From: Lineus longissimus
Taxonomy: Eukaryota; Nemertea; Pilidiophora; Heteronemertea; Lineidae
Direction of reading: 5' to 3'
Length of the DNA: 64,000 bases
NCBI RefSeq assembly: GCF_910592395.1
Contig: NC_088322.1
Coordinates: 1,238,001 to 1,302,000, forward strand
The translations under genes and the position numbers were made by a program. Numbering within the stretch: position 1 is the first letter of the stretch; the number at the start of each line of letters is the position of its first letter. A model generated the notes under the pieces. The model saw only the letters and a program-made list of their open reading frames with translations, was not told the DNA's origin and did no database searches. Of this stretch, positions 12,361 through 26,650 are shown piece after piece.

Positions 12361-15300
12361 CACCCGGACACTTAGATACCTAAAAAGAGTGTCCAAGTAT
12401 CTAGGTATCCACACACTTATAGCTCAGTTTCAGAATAGCCTACGAGGACGCTAAGAGCGTGCTCTGACTAAGAGTGCTTCGTGAATACCGCCCTGGACAC
12501 CCGGACACTTAGATACCTAAAAAGAGTGTCCAAGTATCTAGGTATCCACACACTTATAGCTCAGTTTCAGAATAGCCTACGAGGACGCTAAAAGCGTGCT
12601 CTGACTAAGAGTGCTTCGTGAATACCGCCCTGGACACCCGGACACTTAGATACCTAAAAAGAGTGTCCAAGTATCTAGGTATCCACACACTTATAGCTCA
12701 GTTGCTGAATAGCCTACGAGGACGCTAAGAGCGTGCTCTGACTAAGAGTGCTTCGTGAATACGGCCCTGGACACCCGGACACTTAGATACCTAAAAAGAG
12801 TGTCCAAGTATCTAGGTATCCACACACTTATAGCTCAGTTTCTGAATAGCCTACGAGGACGCTAAGAGCGTGCTCTGACTAAGAGTGCTTCGTGCATATG
12901 GCCCTGGACACCCGGACACTTTGATACCTAAAAAGAGTGTCCAAGTATCTAGGTATCCACACACTTATAGCTCAGTTTCTGAATAGCCTACGAGGACGCT
13001 AAGAGCGTGCTCTGACTAAGAGTGCTTCGTAAATACCGCCCTGGACACCCGGACACTTAGATACCTAAAAAGAGTGTCCAAGTATCTAGGTATCCACACA
13101 CTTATAGCTCAGTTTCTGAATAGCCTACGAGGACGCTAAGAGCGTGCTCTGACTAAGAGTGCTTCGTGAATACGGCCCTGGACACCTGGACACTTCGATA
13201 CCTAAAAAGAGTGTCCAAGTATCTAGGTATCCACACACTTATAGCTCAGTTTCTGAATAGTCTACGAGGACGCTAAGAGCGTGCTCTGACTAAGAGTGCT
13301 TCGTGAATACGGCCCTGGACACCCGGACATTTAGATACCTAAAAAGAGTGTCCAAATATCTAGGTATCCACACACTTATAGCTCATTTTCTGAATAGCCT
13401 ACGAGGGCGCTAAGAGCGTGCTCTGACTAAGAGTGCTTCGTGAATACGGCCCTTTACACCCGGACACTTAGATACCTAAAAAGAGTGTCCAAGTATCTTG
13501 GTATCCACACACTTATAGCTCAGTTTCTGAATAGCCTACGAGGACGCTAAGAGCGTGCTCTGACTAAGAGTACTTCGTGAATACGGCCCTGGACACCCGG
13601 ACACTTTGATACCTAAAAAGAGTGTCCAAGTATCTAGGTATCCACACACTTATAGCTCAGTTTCTGAATAGCCTACGAGGACGCTAAGAGCGTGCTCTGA
13701 CTAAGAGTGCTTCGTGAATATGGCCCTGGACACCCGGACACTTTGATACCTAAAAAGAGTGTCCAAGTATCTAGGTACCCACACACTTATAGCTCAGTTT
13801 CTGAATAGCCTACGAGGACGCTAAGAGCGTGCTCTGACTAAGAGTGCTTCGTGAATATGGCCCTGGACACCCGGACACTTAGATGCCTAAAAAGAGTCTC
13901 CAAGTATCTAGGTATCCACACACTTATAGCTCAGTTTCTCAATAGCCTACGAGGACGCTAAGAGCGTGCTCTGACTAAGAGTGCTTCGTGAATACGGCCC
14001 TGGACACCCGGACACTTAGATACCTAAAAAGAGTGTCCAGGTATCTAGGTATCCACACACTTATAGCTCAGTTTCAGAATAGCCTACGAGGACGCTAAGA
14101 GCGTGCTCTGACTAAGAGTGCTTCGTGAATACCGCCCTGGACACCCGGACACTTAGATACCTAAAAAGGGTGTCCAAGTATCTAGGTATCCACACACTTA
14201 TAGCTCAGTTGCTGAATAGCCTACGAGGACACAGTGTCCAAGTATCTAGGTATCCACACACTTATAGCTCAGTTTCTGAATAGCCTACGAGGACGCTAAA
14301 AGCGTGCTCTGACTAAGAGTGCTTCGTGAATACCGCCCTGGACACCCGGACACTTAGATACCTAAAAAGAGTGTCCAAGTATCTAGGTATCCACACACTT
14401 ATAGCTCAGTTTCTGAATAGCCTACGAGGACGCTAAGAGCGTGCTCTGACTAAGAGTGCTTCGTGAATATGGCCCTGGACACCCGGACACTTCGATACCT
14501 AAACAGAGTGTCCAAGTATCTAGGTATCCACACACTTATAGCTCAGTTTCTCAATAGCCTACGAGGACGCTAAGAGCGTGCTCTGACTAAGAGTGCTTCG
14601 TGAATACGGCCCTGGACACCCGGACACTTAGATACCTAAAAAGAGTGTCCAAGTATCTAGGTATCCACACACTTATAGCTCAGTTTCAGAATAGCCTACG
14701 AGGACGCTAAGAGCGTGCTCTGACTAAGAGTGCTTCGTAAATACCGCCCTGGACACCCGGACACTTAGATACCTAAAAAGAGTGTCCAAGTATCTAGGTA
14801 TCCACACACTTATAGCTCAGTTTCTGAATAGCCTACGAGGACGCTAAGAGCGTGCTCTGACTAAGAGTGTTTCGTGAATACGGCCCTGGACACCCGGACA
14901 CTTAGATACCTAAAAAGAGTGTCCAAGTATCTAGGTATCCACACACTTATAGCTCAGTTTCTGAATAGCCTACGAGGACGCTAAGAGCGTGCTCTGACTA
15001 AGAGTGCTTCGTGAATATGGCCCTGGACACCCGGACACTTAGATACCTAAAAAGAGTGTCCAAGTATCTAGGTATCCACACACTTATAGCTCAGTTTCAG
15101 AATAGCCTACGAGGACGCTAAAAGCGTGCTCTGACTAAGAGTGCTTCGTGAATACCGCCCTGGACACCCGGACACTTAGATACCTAAAAAGGGTGTCCAA
15201 GTATCTAGGTATCCACACACTTATTGGTCAGTTGCTGAATAGCCTACGAGGACGCTAAGAGCGTGCTCTGACTAAGAGTGCTTCGTGAATATGGCCCTGG

Positions 15301-17223
15301 ACACCCGGACACTTTGATACCTAAAAAGAGTGTCCAAGTATCTAGGTATCCACACACTTATAGCTCAATTTCTGAATAGCCTACGAGGACGCTAAGAGCG
15401 TGCTCTGACTAAGAGTGATTCGTGAATATGGCCCTGGACGCCCGGACACTTAGATGCCTAAAAAGAGTGTCCAAGTATCTAGGTATCCACACACTTATAG
15501 CTCGGTTTCTCAATAGCCTACGAGGACGCTAAGAGCGTGCTCTGACTAAGAGTGCTTCGTGAATACGGCCCTGGACACCCAGACACTTAGATACCTAAAA
15601 AGAGTGTCCAAGTATCTAGGTATCCACACACGTATAGCTCAGTTTCTGAATAGCCTACGAGGACGCTAAGAGCGTGCTCTGACTAAGAGTGCTTCGTGAA
15701 TATGGCCCTGGACACCCGGACACTTAGATGCCTAAAAAGAGTGTCCAAGTATCTAGGTATCCACACACTTATAGCTCAGTTTCTCAATAGCCTACGAGGA
15801 CGCTTAAAGCGTGCTCTGACTAAGAGTGCTTCGTGAATACCGCCCTGGACACCCGGACACTTAGATACCTAAAAAGGGTGTCCAAGTATCTAGGTATCCA
15901 CACACTTATAGCTCAGTTGCTGAATAGCCTACGAGGACGCAGTGTCCAAGTATCTAGGTATCCACACACTTATAGGTCAGTTTCTCAATAGCCTACGAGG
16001 ATGCTAAGAGCGTGCTCTGACTAAGAGTGCTTCGTGAATACGGCCCTGGACACCCGGACACTTAGATACCTAAAAAGAGTGTCCAAGTATCTAGGTATCC
16101 ACACACTTATAGCTCAGTTTCAGAATAGCCTACGAGGACGCTAAAAGCGTGGTCTGACTAAGAGTGCTTCGTGAATACCGCCCTGGACACCCGGACACTT
16201 AGATACCTAAAAATGGTGTCCAAGTATCTAGGTATCCACACACTTATAGCTCAGTTGCTGAATAGCCTACGAGGACGCTAAGAGCGTGCTCTGACTAAGA
16301 GTGCTTCGTGAATACGGCCCTGGACACCCGGACACTTAGATACCTAAAAAGAGTGTCCAAGTATCTAGGTATCCACACACTTATAGCTCAGTTTCTGAAT
16401 AGCCTACGAGGACGCTAAGAGCGTGCTCTGACTAAGAGTGCTTCGTGAATACGGCCCTGGACACCCGGACACTTAGATACCTAAAAAGAGTGTCCAAGTA
16501 TCTAGGTATCCACACACTTATAGCTCAGTTTCTGAATAGCCTACGAGGACGCTAAGAGCGTGCTCTGACTAAGAGTGCTTCGTGAATATGGCCCTGGACA
16601 CTCGGACACTTAGATGCCTAAAAAGAGTGTCCAAGTATCTAGGTATCCACACACTTATAGCTCAGTTTCTCAATAGCCTACGAGGACGCTAAGAGCGTGC
16701 TCTGACTAAGAGTGCTTCGTGAATACGGCCCTGGACGCCCGGACACTTAGATACCTAAAAAGAGTGTCCAAGTATCTAGGTATCCACACACTTATAGCTC
16801 ACTTTCTCAATAGCCTACGAGGACGCTAAGAGCGTGCTCTGACTAAGAGTGCTTCGTGAATACGGCCCTGGACACCCGTACACTTAGATACCTAAAAAGA
16901 GTGTCCAAGTATCTAGGTATCCACACACTTATAGCTCAGTTTCAGAATAGCCTACGAGGACGCTAAGAGCGTGCTCTGACTAAGAGTGCTTCGTGAATAC
17001 CGCCCTGAACACCCGGACACTTAGATACCTAAAAAGGGTGTCCAAGTATCTAGGTATCCACACACTTATAGCTCAGTTTCTGAATAGCCTACGAGGACGC
17101 TAAGAGCGTGCTCTGACTAAGAGTGCTTCGTGAATACAGCCCTGCACACCCGGACACTTAGATACCTAAAAAGGGTGTCCAAGTATCTAGGTATCCACAC
17201 ACTTATAGTTCAGTTGCTGAATA

Positions 17224-18780
17224 GCCTGCGGGGACGCAGTGTCCAAGTATCTAGGTATCCACACACTTAGAGCTCAGTTGCTCAATAGCCTACGAGGATG
17301 CTAAGAGCGTGCTCTGACTAAGAGTGCTTCGTGAATACGGCCCTGGACGCCCGGACACTTAGATACCTAAAAAGAGTGTCCAAGTATCTAGGTATCCACA
17401 CACTTATAGCTCACTTTCTGAATAGCCTACGAGGACGCTAAAAGCGTGCTCTGACTAAGAGTGCTTCGTGAATACCGCCCTGGACACCCGGACACTAAGA
17501 TACCTAAAAAGGGTGTCCAAGTATCTAGGTATCCAAACACTTATAGCTCAGTTGCTGAATAGCCTACGAGGACGCTAAGAGCGTGCTCTGACTAAGAGTG
17601 CTTCGTGAATACCGCCCTGGACACCCGGACACTTAGATACCTAAAAAGAGTGTCCAAGTATCTAGGTATCCACACACTTATAGCTCAGTTTCTGAATAGC
17701 CTACGAGGACGCTAAGATCGTGCTCTGACTAAGAGTGCTTCGTGAATACGGCCCTGGACACCTGTACACTTAGATACCTAAAAAGAGTGTCCAAGTATCT
17801 AGGTATCCACACACTTATAGCTCGGTTTCTCAATAGCCTACGAGGACGCTAAGATCGTGCTCTGACTAAGAGTGCTTCGTGAATACGGCCCTGGACACCC
17901 GTACACTTAGATACCTAAAAAGAGTGTCCAAGTATCTAGGTATCCACACACTTATAGCTCAGTTTCTGAATAGCCTACGAGGACGCTAAGAGCGTGCTCT
18001 GACTAAGAGTGCTTCGTGAATACAGCCCTGCACACCCGGACACTGAGATACCTAAAAAGAGTGTCCAAGTATCTAGGTATCCACACACTTATAGCTCAGT
18101 TGCTGAATAGCCTACGAGGACGCTAAGAGCGTGCTCTGACTAAGAGTGCTTCGTGAATACGGCCTTGGACACCCGGACACTTAAAAACCTAAAAAGGGTG
18201 TCCAAGTATCTAGGTATCCACACACTTATAGCTCAGTTGCTGAATAGCCTGCGGGGACGCAGTGTCCAAGTATCTAGGTATCCACACACTTAGAGCTCAG
18301 TTTCTCAATAGCCTACGAGGATGCTAAGAGCGTGCTCTGACTAAGAGTGCTTCGTGAATACGGCCCTGGACACCCGGACACTTTGATACCTAAAAAGAGT
18401 GTCCAAGTATCTAGGTATCCACACACTTATAGCTCAGTTTCAGAATAGCCTACGAGGACGCTAAAAGCGTGCTCTGACTAAGAGTGCTTCGTGAATACCG
18501 CCCTGGACACCCGGACACTTAGATACCTAAAAAGGGTGTCCAAGTATCTAGGTATCCACACACTTATGGCTCAGTTGCTGAAAAGCCTACGAGGACGCTA
18601 AAAGCGTGCTCTGACTAAGAGGGCTTCGTGAATACCGCCCTGGACACCCGGACACTAAGATACCTAAAAAGGGTGTCCAAGTATCTAGGTATCCACACAC
18701 TTATAGCTCAGTTGCTGAATAGCCTACGAGGACGCTAAGAGCGTGCTCTGACTAAGAGTGCTTCGTGAATACGGCCCTGG
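17224..18780 (+). repeat. Local tandem duplication, 1,023-bp period
   Basis: GCCTGCGGGG next to a truncated unit occurs at 17,224 and 18,247, exactly seven full monomers plus one 64-bp unit apart (7 x 137 + 64 = 1,023). TTAGAGCTCAG follows both. GACACTAAGATACC recurs near 17,493 and 18,653, one monomer longer, so the second copy gained a monomer after the first shared markers. The extents are approximate. Confidence 0.7.
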
Positions 18781-19549
18781 ACACCCGGACACTTAGATAC
18801 CTAAAAAGAGTGTCCAAGTATCTAGGTATCCACACACTTATAGCTCAGTTTCTGAATAGCCTACGAGGACGCTAAGAGCGTGCTCTGACTAAGAGTGCTT
18901 CGTGAATATGGCCCTGGACACCCGGACACTTAGATGCCTAAAAAAGAGTGTCCAAGTATCTAGGTATCCACACACTTATAGCTCAGTTTCTCAATAGCCT
19001 ACGAGGACGCTAAGAGCGTGCTCTGACTAAGAGTGCTTCGTGAATACGGCCCTGGACACCCGGAACTTAGATACCTAAAAAGAGTGTCCAAGTATCTAGG
19101 TATCCACACACTTATAGCTCAGTTTCAGAATAGCCTACGAGGACGCTAAGAGCGTGCTCTGACTAAGAGTGCTTCGTGAATACCGCCCTGGACACCCGGA
19201 CACTTAGATACCTAAAAAGGGTGTCCAAGTATCTAGGTATCCACACACTTATAGCTCAGTTGCTGAATAGCCTACGAGGACGCAGTGTCCATGTATCTAG
19301 GTATCCACACACTTATAGCTCAGTTTCTCAATAGCCTACGAGGACGCTAAGAGCGTGCTCTGACTAAGAGTGCTTCGTGAATACGGCCCTGGACACCCGG
19401 ACACTTAGATACCTAAAAAGAGTGTCTAAGTATCTAGGTATCCACACACTTATAGCTCAGTTTCTGAATAGCCTACGAGGACGCTAAGAGCGTGCTCTGA
19501 CTAAGAGTGCTTCGTGAATACGGCCCTGGACACCCGGCCACTTAGATAC

Positions 19550-20840
19550 CTAAAAAGAGTGTCCAAGTATCTACGTATCCACACACTTATAGCACAGTTT
19601 CTGAATAGCCTACGAGGACGCTAAGAGCGTGCTCTGACTAAGAGTGCTTCGTGAATACGGCCCTGGACACCCGGACACTTAGATACCTAAAAAAAGTGTC
19701 CAAGTATCTAGGTATCCACACACTTATAGCTCATTTTCTGAATAGCCTACGAGGACGCTAAGAGCGTGCTCTGACTAAGAGTGCTTCGTGAATACGGCCC
19801 TGGACACCCGGACACTTAGATACCTAAAAAGAGTGTCCAAGTATCTAGGTATTCACACACTTATAGCTCAGTTTCTGAATAGCCTACGAGGACGCTAAGA
19901 GCGTGCTCTGACTAAGAGTGCTTCGTGAATACGGCCCTGGACACCCGGACACTTAGATACATAAAAAGAGTGTCCAAGTATCTAGGTATCCACACACTTA
20001 TAGCTCAGTTTCTGAATAGCCTACGAGGACGCTAAGAGCGTGCTCTGACTAAGAGTGCTTCGTGAATACGGCCCTGGACACCCGGACACTTAGATACCTA
20101 AAAAGAGTGTCTAAGTATCTAGGTATCCACACACTTATAGCTCAGTTTCTGAATAGCCTACGAGGACGCTAAGAGCGTGCTCTGATTAAGATTGCTTCGT
20201 GAATATGGCCCTGGACACCCGGACACTTTGATACCTAAAAAGAGTGTCCAAGTATCTAGGTATCCACACGCTTATAGCTCAGTTTCTGAATAGCCTACGA
20301 GGACGCTAAGAGCGTGCTCTGACTAAGAGTGCTTCGTGAATATGGCCCTGGACACCCGGACACTTAGATGCCTAAAAAGAGTGTCCAAGTATCTAGGTAT
20401 CCACACACTTATAGCTCAGTTTCTCAATAGCCTACGAGGACGCAAAGAGCGTGCTCTGACTAAGAGTGCTTCGTGAATAAGGCCCTGGACACCCGGACAC
20501 TTAGATACCTAAAAGAGTGTCCAAGTATCTAGGTATCCACACACTTATAGCTCAGTTTCTGAATAGCCTACGAGGACGCTAAGAGCGTGCTCTGACTAAG
20601 AGTGCTTCGTGAATACGGCCCTGGACACCCGGACACTTAGATACCTAAAAAGAGTGTCCAAGTATCTACGTATCCACACACTTATAGCACAGTTTCTGAA
20701 TAGCCTACGAGGACGCTAAGAGCGTGCTCTGACTAAGAGTGCTTCGTGAATACGGCCCTGGACACCCGGACACTTAGATACCTAAAAAAAGTGTCCAAGT
20801 ATCTAGGTATCCACACACTTATAGCTCATTTTCTGAATAG
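19550..20840 (+). repeat. Local duplication, 1,095-bp spacing
   Basis: A monomer with CTACGTATCC and AGCACAG, followed by one with seven A bases before GTGTCC and then TCATTTT, occurs near 19,571-19,740 and again near 20,665-20,830. AGCACAG lies at 19,591 and 20,686, eight monomers apart less the one base lost in ACCTAAAAGAG near 20,510. The shared marker block is only a few monomers long at each end. Confidence 0.65.
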
Positions 20841-21948
20841 CCTACGAGGACGCTAAGAGCGTGCTCTGACTAAGAGTGCTTCGTGAATACGGCCCTGGAC
20901 ACCCGGACACTTAGATACCTAAAAAGAGTGTCCAAGTATCTAGGTATCCACACACTTATAGCTCAGTTTCTGAATAGCCTACGAGGACGCTAAGAGCGTG
21001 CTCTGACTAAGAGTGCTTCGTGAATACGGCCCTGGACACCCGGACACTTAGATACCTAAAAAGAGTGTCCAAGTATCTAGGTATCCACACACTTATAGCT
21101 CAGTTTCTGAATAGCCTACGAGGACGCTAAGAGCGTGCTCTGACTAAGGGTGCTTCGTGAATACGGCCCTGGACACCCGGACACTTATATACCTAAAAAG
21201 AGTGTCCAAGTATCTAGGTATCCACACACTTATAGCTTAGTTTCTGAATAGCCTACGAGGATGCTAAGAGCGTGCTCTGACTAAGAGTGCTTCGTGATTA
21301 CGGCCCTGCACACCCGGACACTTAGATACCTAAAAAGAGTGTCCAAGTATCTAGGTTTCCACACACTTATAGCTCAGTTTCTGAATAGCCTACGAGGACG
21401 CTAAGAGCGTGCTCTGACTAAGAGTGCTTCATGAATACGGCCCTGGACACCCGGACACTTAGATACCTAAAAAGAGTGTCCAAGTATCTAGGTATCCACA
21501 CACTTATAGCTCAGTTTCTGAATAGCCTACGAGGACGCTAAGAGCGTGTTCTGACTAAGAGTGCTTCGTAAATACTGCCCTGGACACCCGGACACTTAGA
21601 TACCTAAAAAGAGTGTCCAAGTATCTAGGTATCCACACACTGATAGCTCAGTTTCTGAATAGCCTACGAGGACGCTAAGAGCGTGCTCTGACTAAGAGTG
21701 CTTCGTGAATACAGCCCTGGACACCCGGACACTTAGATACCTAAAAGAGTGTCCAAGTATCTAGGTATCCACACACTTATAGCTCAGTTTCAGAATAGCC
21801 TACGGGGACGCTAAGAGCGTGCTCTGACTAAGAGTGCTTCGTGAATACCGCCCTGGATACCCGGACACTTAGATACCTAAAAAGGGTGTCCAAGTATCTA
21901 GGTATCCACACACTTATAGCTCAGTTGCTGAATAGCCTACAAGGACGC

Positions 21949-24900
21949 AGTGTCCAAGTATTTAGGTATCCACACACTTATAGCTCAGTTTCTCAATAGC
22001 CTACGAGGATGCTAAGAGCGTGCTCTGACTAAGAGTGCTTCGTGAATACGGCCCTGGACACCCGGACACTTAGATACCTAAAAAGAGTGTCCAAGTATCT
22101 AGGTATCCACACACTTATAGCTCAGTTTCAGAGTAGCCTACGAGGACGCTAGGAGCGTGCTCTGACTAAGAGTGCTTCGTGAATACCGCCCTGGACACCC
22201 GGACACTTAGATACCTAAAAAGGGTGCCCAAGTATCTAGGTATCCACATACTTATAGCTCAGTTTATGAATAGCCTACGAGGACGCTAAGAGCGTGCTCT
22301 GACTAAGAGTGCTTCGTGAATACGGCCCTGGACACCCGGACACTTAGATACCTAAAAAGAGTGTCCAAGTATCTAGGTATCCACACACTTATAGCTCAGT
22401 TTCTGAATAGCCTACGTGGACGCTAAGAGCGTGCTCTGACTAAGAGTGCTTCGTGAATACGGCCCTGGACACCCGGACACTTAGATACCTAAAAAGAGTG
22501 TCCAAGTATCTAGGTATCCACACACTTATAGCTTAGTTTCAGAATAGCCTACGAGGACGCTAAGAGCGTGCTCTGACTAAGAGTGCTTCGTGAATACCGC
22601 CCTGGACACCCGGACACTTAGATACCTAAAAAGGGTGTCCAAGTATCTAGGTATCCACACACTTATAGCTCAGTTGCTGAATAGCCTACGATGACGCAGT
22701 GTCCAAGTATCTAGGTATCCACACACTTATAGCTCAGTTTCTCAATAGCCTACGAGGATGCTAAGAGCGTGCTCTGACTAAGAGTGCTTCGTGAATACGG
22801 CCCTGGACACCCGGACATTTAGATACCTAAAAAGAGTGTCCAAGTATCTAGGTATCCACACACTTATAGCTCAGTTGCTGAATAGCCTACGAGGACGCTA
22901 AGAGCGTGCTCTGACTCAAAGTGCTTCGTGAATACGGCCCTGGACACCCGGACACTTAGATACCTAAAAAGAGTGTCCAAGTATCTAGGTATCCACACAC
23001 TTATAGCTCAGTTTCTGAATAGCCTACGAGGACGCTAAGAGCGTGCTCTGACTAAGAGTGCTTCGTGAATATGGCCCTGGACACCCGGACACTTAGATGC
23101 CTAAAAAGAGTGTCCAAGTATCTAGGTATCCACACACTTATAGCTCAGTTTCTCAATAGCCTACGAGGACGCTAAGAGCGTGCTCTGACTAAGAGTGCTT
23201 CGTGAATACCGCCCTGGACACCCGGACACTTAGATACCTCAAAAGGGTGTCCAAGTATCTAGGTATCCACACAGTTATAGCTCAGTTGCTGAATAGCCTA
23301 TGAGGAAGCTAAGAGCGTGCTCTGACTAATAGTGCTTCGTGAATACCGCCCTGGACACCCGGACACTTAGATACCTAAAAAGAGTGTCCAAGTATCTAGG
23401 TATCCACACACTTATAGCTCAATTTCTGAACAGCCTACGAGGACGCTAAGAGCGTGCTCTGACTAAGAGTGCTTCGTAAATACGGCCATGGACACCCGGA
23501 CACTTAGATACCTAAAAAGAGTGTCCAAGTATCTAGGTATCCACACACTTATAGCTCAGTTTCTGAATAGCCTACGAGGACGCTAAGAGCGTGCTCTGAC
23601 TAAGGGTGCTTCGTGAATACGGCCCTGGACACCCGGACACTTAGATACCTAAAAAGAGTTTCCAAGTATCTAGGTATCCACACACTTATAGCTCAGTTTC
23701 TGAATAGCCTACGAGGACGCTAAGAGCGTGCTCTGACAAAGAGTGCTTCGTGAATACGGCCCTGGACACCGGGACACTTAGATACCTAAAAAGAGTGTCC
23801 AAGTATCTAGGTATCCACACACTTATAGCTCAGTTTCTGAATAGCCTACGAGGACGCTAAAAGCGTGCTCTGACTAAGAGTGCTTCGTGAATACGGCCCT
23901 GGACACCCGGACACTTAGATACCTAAAAAGAGTGTCCAAGTATCTAGGTATCCACATACTTATAGCTCAGTTTCAGAATAGCCTACGAGGACGCTAAGAG
24001 CGTGCTCTGACTAAGAGTGCTTCGTGAATACGGCCCTGGACACCCGGACACTTAGATACCTAAAAAGAGTTTCCAAGTATCTAGGTATCCACACACTTAT
24101 AGCTCAGTTTCTGAATAGCCTACGAGGACGCTAACAGCGTGCTCTGACTAAGAGTTCTTCGTGAATACGGCCCTGGACACCCGGACATTTAGATACCTAA
24201 AAAGAGTGTCCAAGTAGCTAGGTATCCACACACTTATAGCTTAGTTTCTGAATAGCCTACGAGGACGTTAAGAGCGCGCTCTGACTAAGAGTGCTTCGTG
24301 AATACGGCCCTGGACACCCGGACACTTAGATACCTAAAAAGAGTGTCCAAGTATCTAGGTATCCACACACTTATAGCTCAATTTCTGAACAGCCTACGAG
24401 GACGCTAAGAGCGTGCTCTGACTAAGAGTGCTTCGTAAATACGGCCCTGGACACCCGGACACTTAGATACCTAAAAAGAGTGTCCAAGTATCTAGGTATC
24501 CACACACTTATAGCTCAGTTTCTGAATAGCCTACGAGGACGCTAAGAGCGTGCTCTGACTAAGGGTGCTTCGTGAATACGGCCCTGGACACCCGGACACT
24601 TAGATACCTAAAAAGAGTTTCCAAGTATCTAGGTATCCACACACTTATAGCTCAGTTTCTGAATAGCCTACGAGGACGCTAAGAGCGTGCTCTGACAAAG
24701 AGTGCTTCGTGAATACGGCCCTGGACACCGGGACACTTAGATACCTAAAAAGAGTGTCCAAGTATCTAGGTATCCACATACTTATAGCTCAGTTTCAGAA
24801 TAGCCTACGAGGACGCTAAGAGCGTGCTCTGACTAAGAGTGCTTCGTGAATACGGCCCTGGACACCCGGACACTTAGATACCTAAAAAGAGTTTCCAAGT

Positions 24901-25680
24901 ATCTAGGTATCCACACACTTATAGCTCAGTTTCTGAATAGCCTACGAGGACGCTAACAGCGTGCTCTGACTAAGAGTTCTTCGTGAATACGGCCCTGGAC
25001 ACCCGGACATTTAGATACCTAAAAAGAGTGTCCAAGTAGCTAGGTATCCACACACTTATAGCTTAGTTTCTGAATAGCCTACGAGGACGTTAAGAGCGCG
25101 CTCTGACTAAGAGTGCTTCGTGAATACGGCCCTGGACACCCGGACACTTAGATACCTAAAAGGAGTGTCCAAGTATCTAGGTATCCACACACTTATAGCT
25201 CAGTTTCTGAATAGCCTACGAGGACGCTAAGAGCGTGCTCTGACTAAGAGTGCTTCGTGAATACGGCCCTGGACACCCGGACACTTAGATACCTAAAAAG
25301 AGTGTCCAAGTATCTTGGTATCCACACACTTATAGCTCAGTTTCTGAACAGCCTACGAGGACGCTAAGAGCGTGCTCTGACTAAGAGTGCTTCGTGAATA
25401 CGGCCCTGGACACCCGGACACTTAGATACCTAAAAAGAGTGTCCAAGTATCTAGGTATCCACACACTTATAGCTCCGTTTCTGAAAAGCCTACGAGGACG
25501 CTAAGAGCGTGCTCTGACTAAGAGTGCTTCGTGAATACGGCCCTTGACACCCGGACACTTAGATACCTAAAAAGAGTGTCCAAGTATCTTGGTATCCACA
25601 CACTTATAGCTCAGTTTCTGAATAGCCTACGAGGACGTTAAGAGCGTGCTCTGACTAAGAGTGCTTCGTGAATACGGCCA
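21949..25680 (+). repeat. Dispersed block duplication, copy 1 (partner at 37.1-40.3 kb)
   Basis: An ordered set of rare variants recurs about 15.2-15.6 kb downstream: truncated unit 21,949 and 37,103; GCTAGGAGCG 22,148 and 37,303; ACGTGGACG near 22,413 and 37,706; ACCTCAAAAG 23,235 and 38,664; AATTTCTGAA 23,421 and 38,986; ACCGGGAC 23,768 and 39,333; GTAGCTAGG 24,214 and 39,642; CCATGG 25,678 and 40,284. The offset changes in steps of about one monomer, or 822 bp, showing later gains and losses. The block spans the change from left-type to right-type monomers, so that transition was itself duplicated. Confidence 0.75.
23390..25130 (+). repeat. Seven-monomer (959-bp) tandem duplication
   Basis: AATTTCTGAACAGCC at 23,421 and 24,380, and ACCGGGAC at 23,768 and 24,727, are both 959 bp (7 x 137) apart. 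CACATAC and GTAGCTAGG (24,214 and 25,036) are then 822 bp (6 x 137) apart, so the second copy lost the monomer with GCTAAAAGCG. The same cluster reappears in single or partial form at 38.98-39.70, 40.46-40.70 and 40.94-41.35 kb. Confidence 0.8.
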
Positions 25681-26650
25681 TGGACACCCGGACACTTAGA
25701 TACCTAAAAAGAGTGTCCAAGTATCTAGGTATCCACACACATATAGCTCAGTTTCTGAACAGCCTACGAGGACGCTAAGAGCGTGCTCTGACTAAGGGTG
25801 CTTCGTGAATACCGCCCTGGACACCCGGACACTTAGATACCTAAAAAGAGTGTCCAAGTATCTAGGTATCCACACACTTATAGCTCAATTTCTGAACAGC
25901 CTACGAGGACGCTAAGAGCGTCCTCTGACTAAGAGTGCTTCGTAAATACGGCCCTGGACACCCGGACACTTAGATACCTAAAAAGAGTGTCCAAGTATCT
26001 AGGTATCCACACACTTATAGCTCAGTTTCTGAATAGCCTACGAGGACGCTAAGAGCGTGCTCTGACTAAGAGTGCTTCGTGAATACGGCCCTGCACACCC
26101 GGACACTTAGATACCTAAAAAGAGTGTCTAAATATCTAGGTATCCACACACTTAAAGCTCAGTTTCTGAATAGCCTACGAGGACGCTAAGAGCGTGCTCT
26201 GACTAAGGGTGCTTCGTGAATACGGCCCTGGACACCCGGACACTTAGATACCTAAAAAGAGTTTCCAAGTATCTAGGTATCCACACACTTATAGCTCAGT
26301 TTCTGAATAGCCTACGAGGACGTTAAGAGCGTGCTCTGACTAAGAGTGCTTCGTGAATACCGCCCTGGACACCCGGACACTTAGATACCTAAAAAGAGTG
26401 TCAAAGTATCTAGGTATCCACACGCTTATAGCTCAGTTTCTGAATAGCCTACGAGGACGCTAAGAGCGTGCTCTGACTAAGGGTGCTTCGTGAATACGGC
26501 CCTGGACAACCGGACACTTATATACCTAAAAAGAGTTTCCAAGTATCTAGGTATCCACACACTTAGATCTCAGTTTCTGAATAGCCTACGAGGACGCTAA
26601 GAGCGTGCTCTGACTAAGAGTGCTTCGTGAATACGGCCCTGGACACCCGG

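Larger units (their letters stand above)
1..23300 (+). repeat. Left-type satellite domain with a basal 548-bp tetramer
   Basis: Monomers here carry linked variants in a recurring order: one ending GATGCC; then one with TTTCTCAAT; then one with TTTCAGAAT and TACCGCCC; then one with AAAGGGTG and GTTGCTG. One full run is at about 1,159-1,710 (GATGCC near 1,159, CTCAAT 1,213, CAGAAT 1,350, TTGCTG 1,487, GATGCC near 1,709), which is four monomers or 548 bp. CACAACTGG at 3,881 and 4,429 gives the same 548-bp spacing. Many runs lack or repeat a step, so this is a degraded tetramer rather than a regular higher-order repeat. Eleven of the thirteen 64-bp truncated units lie in this domain. The right limit is where GAACAGCC, GACAAAG and CACATAC variants take over. 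Confidence 0.7.
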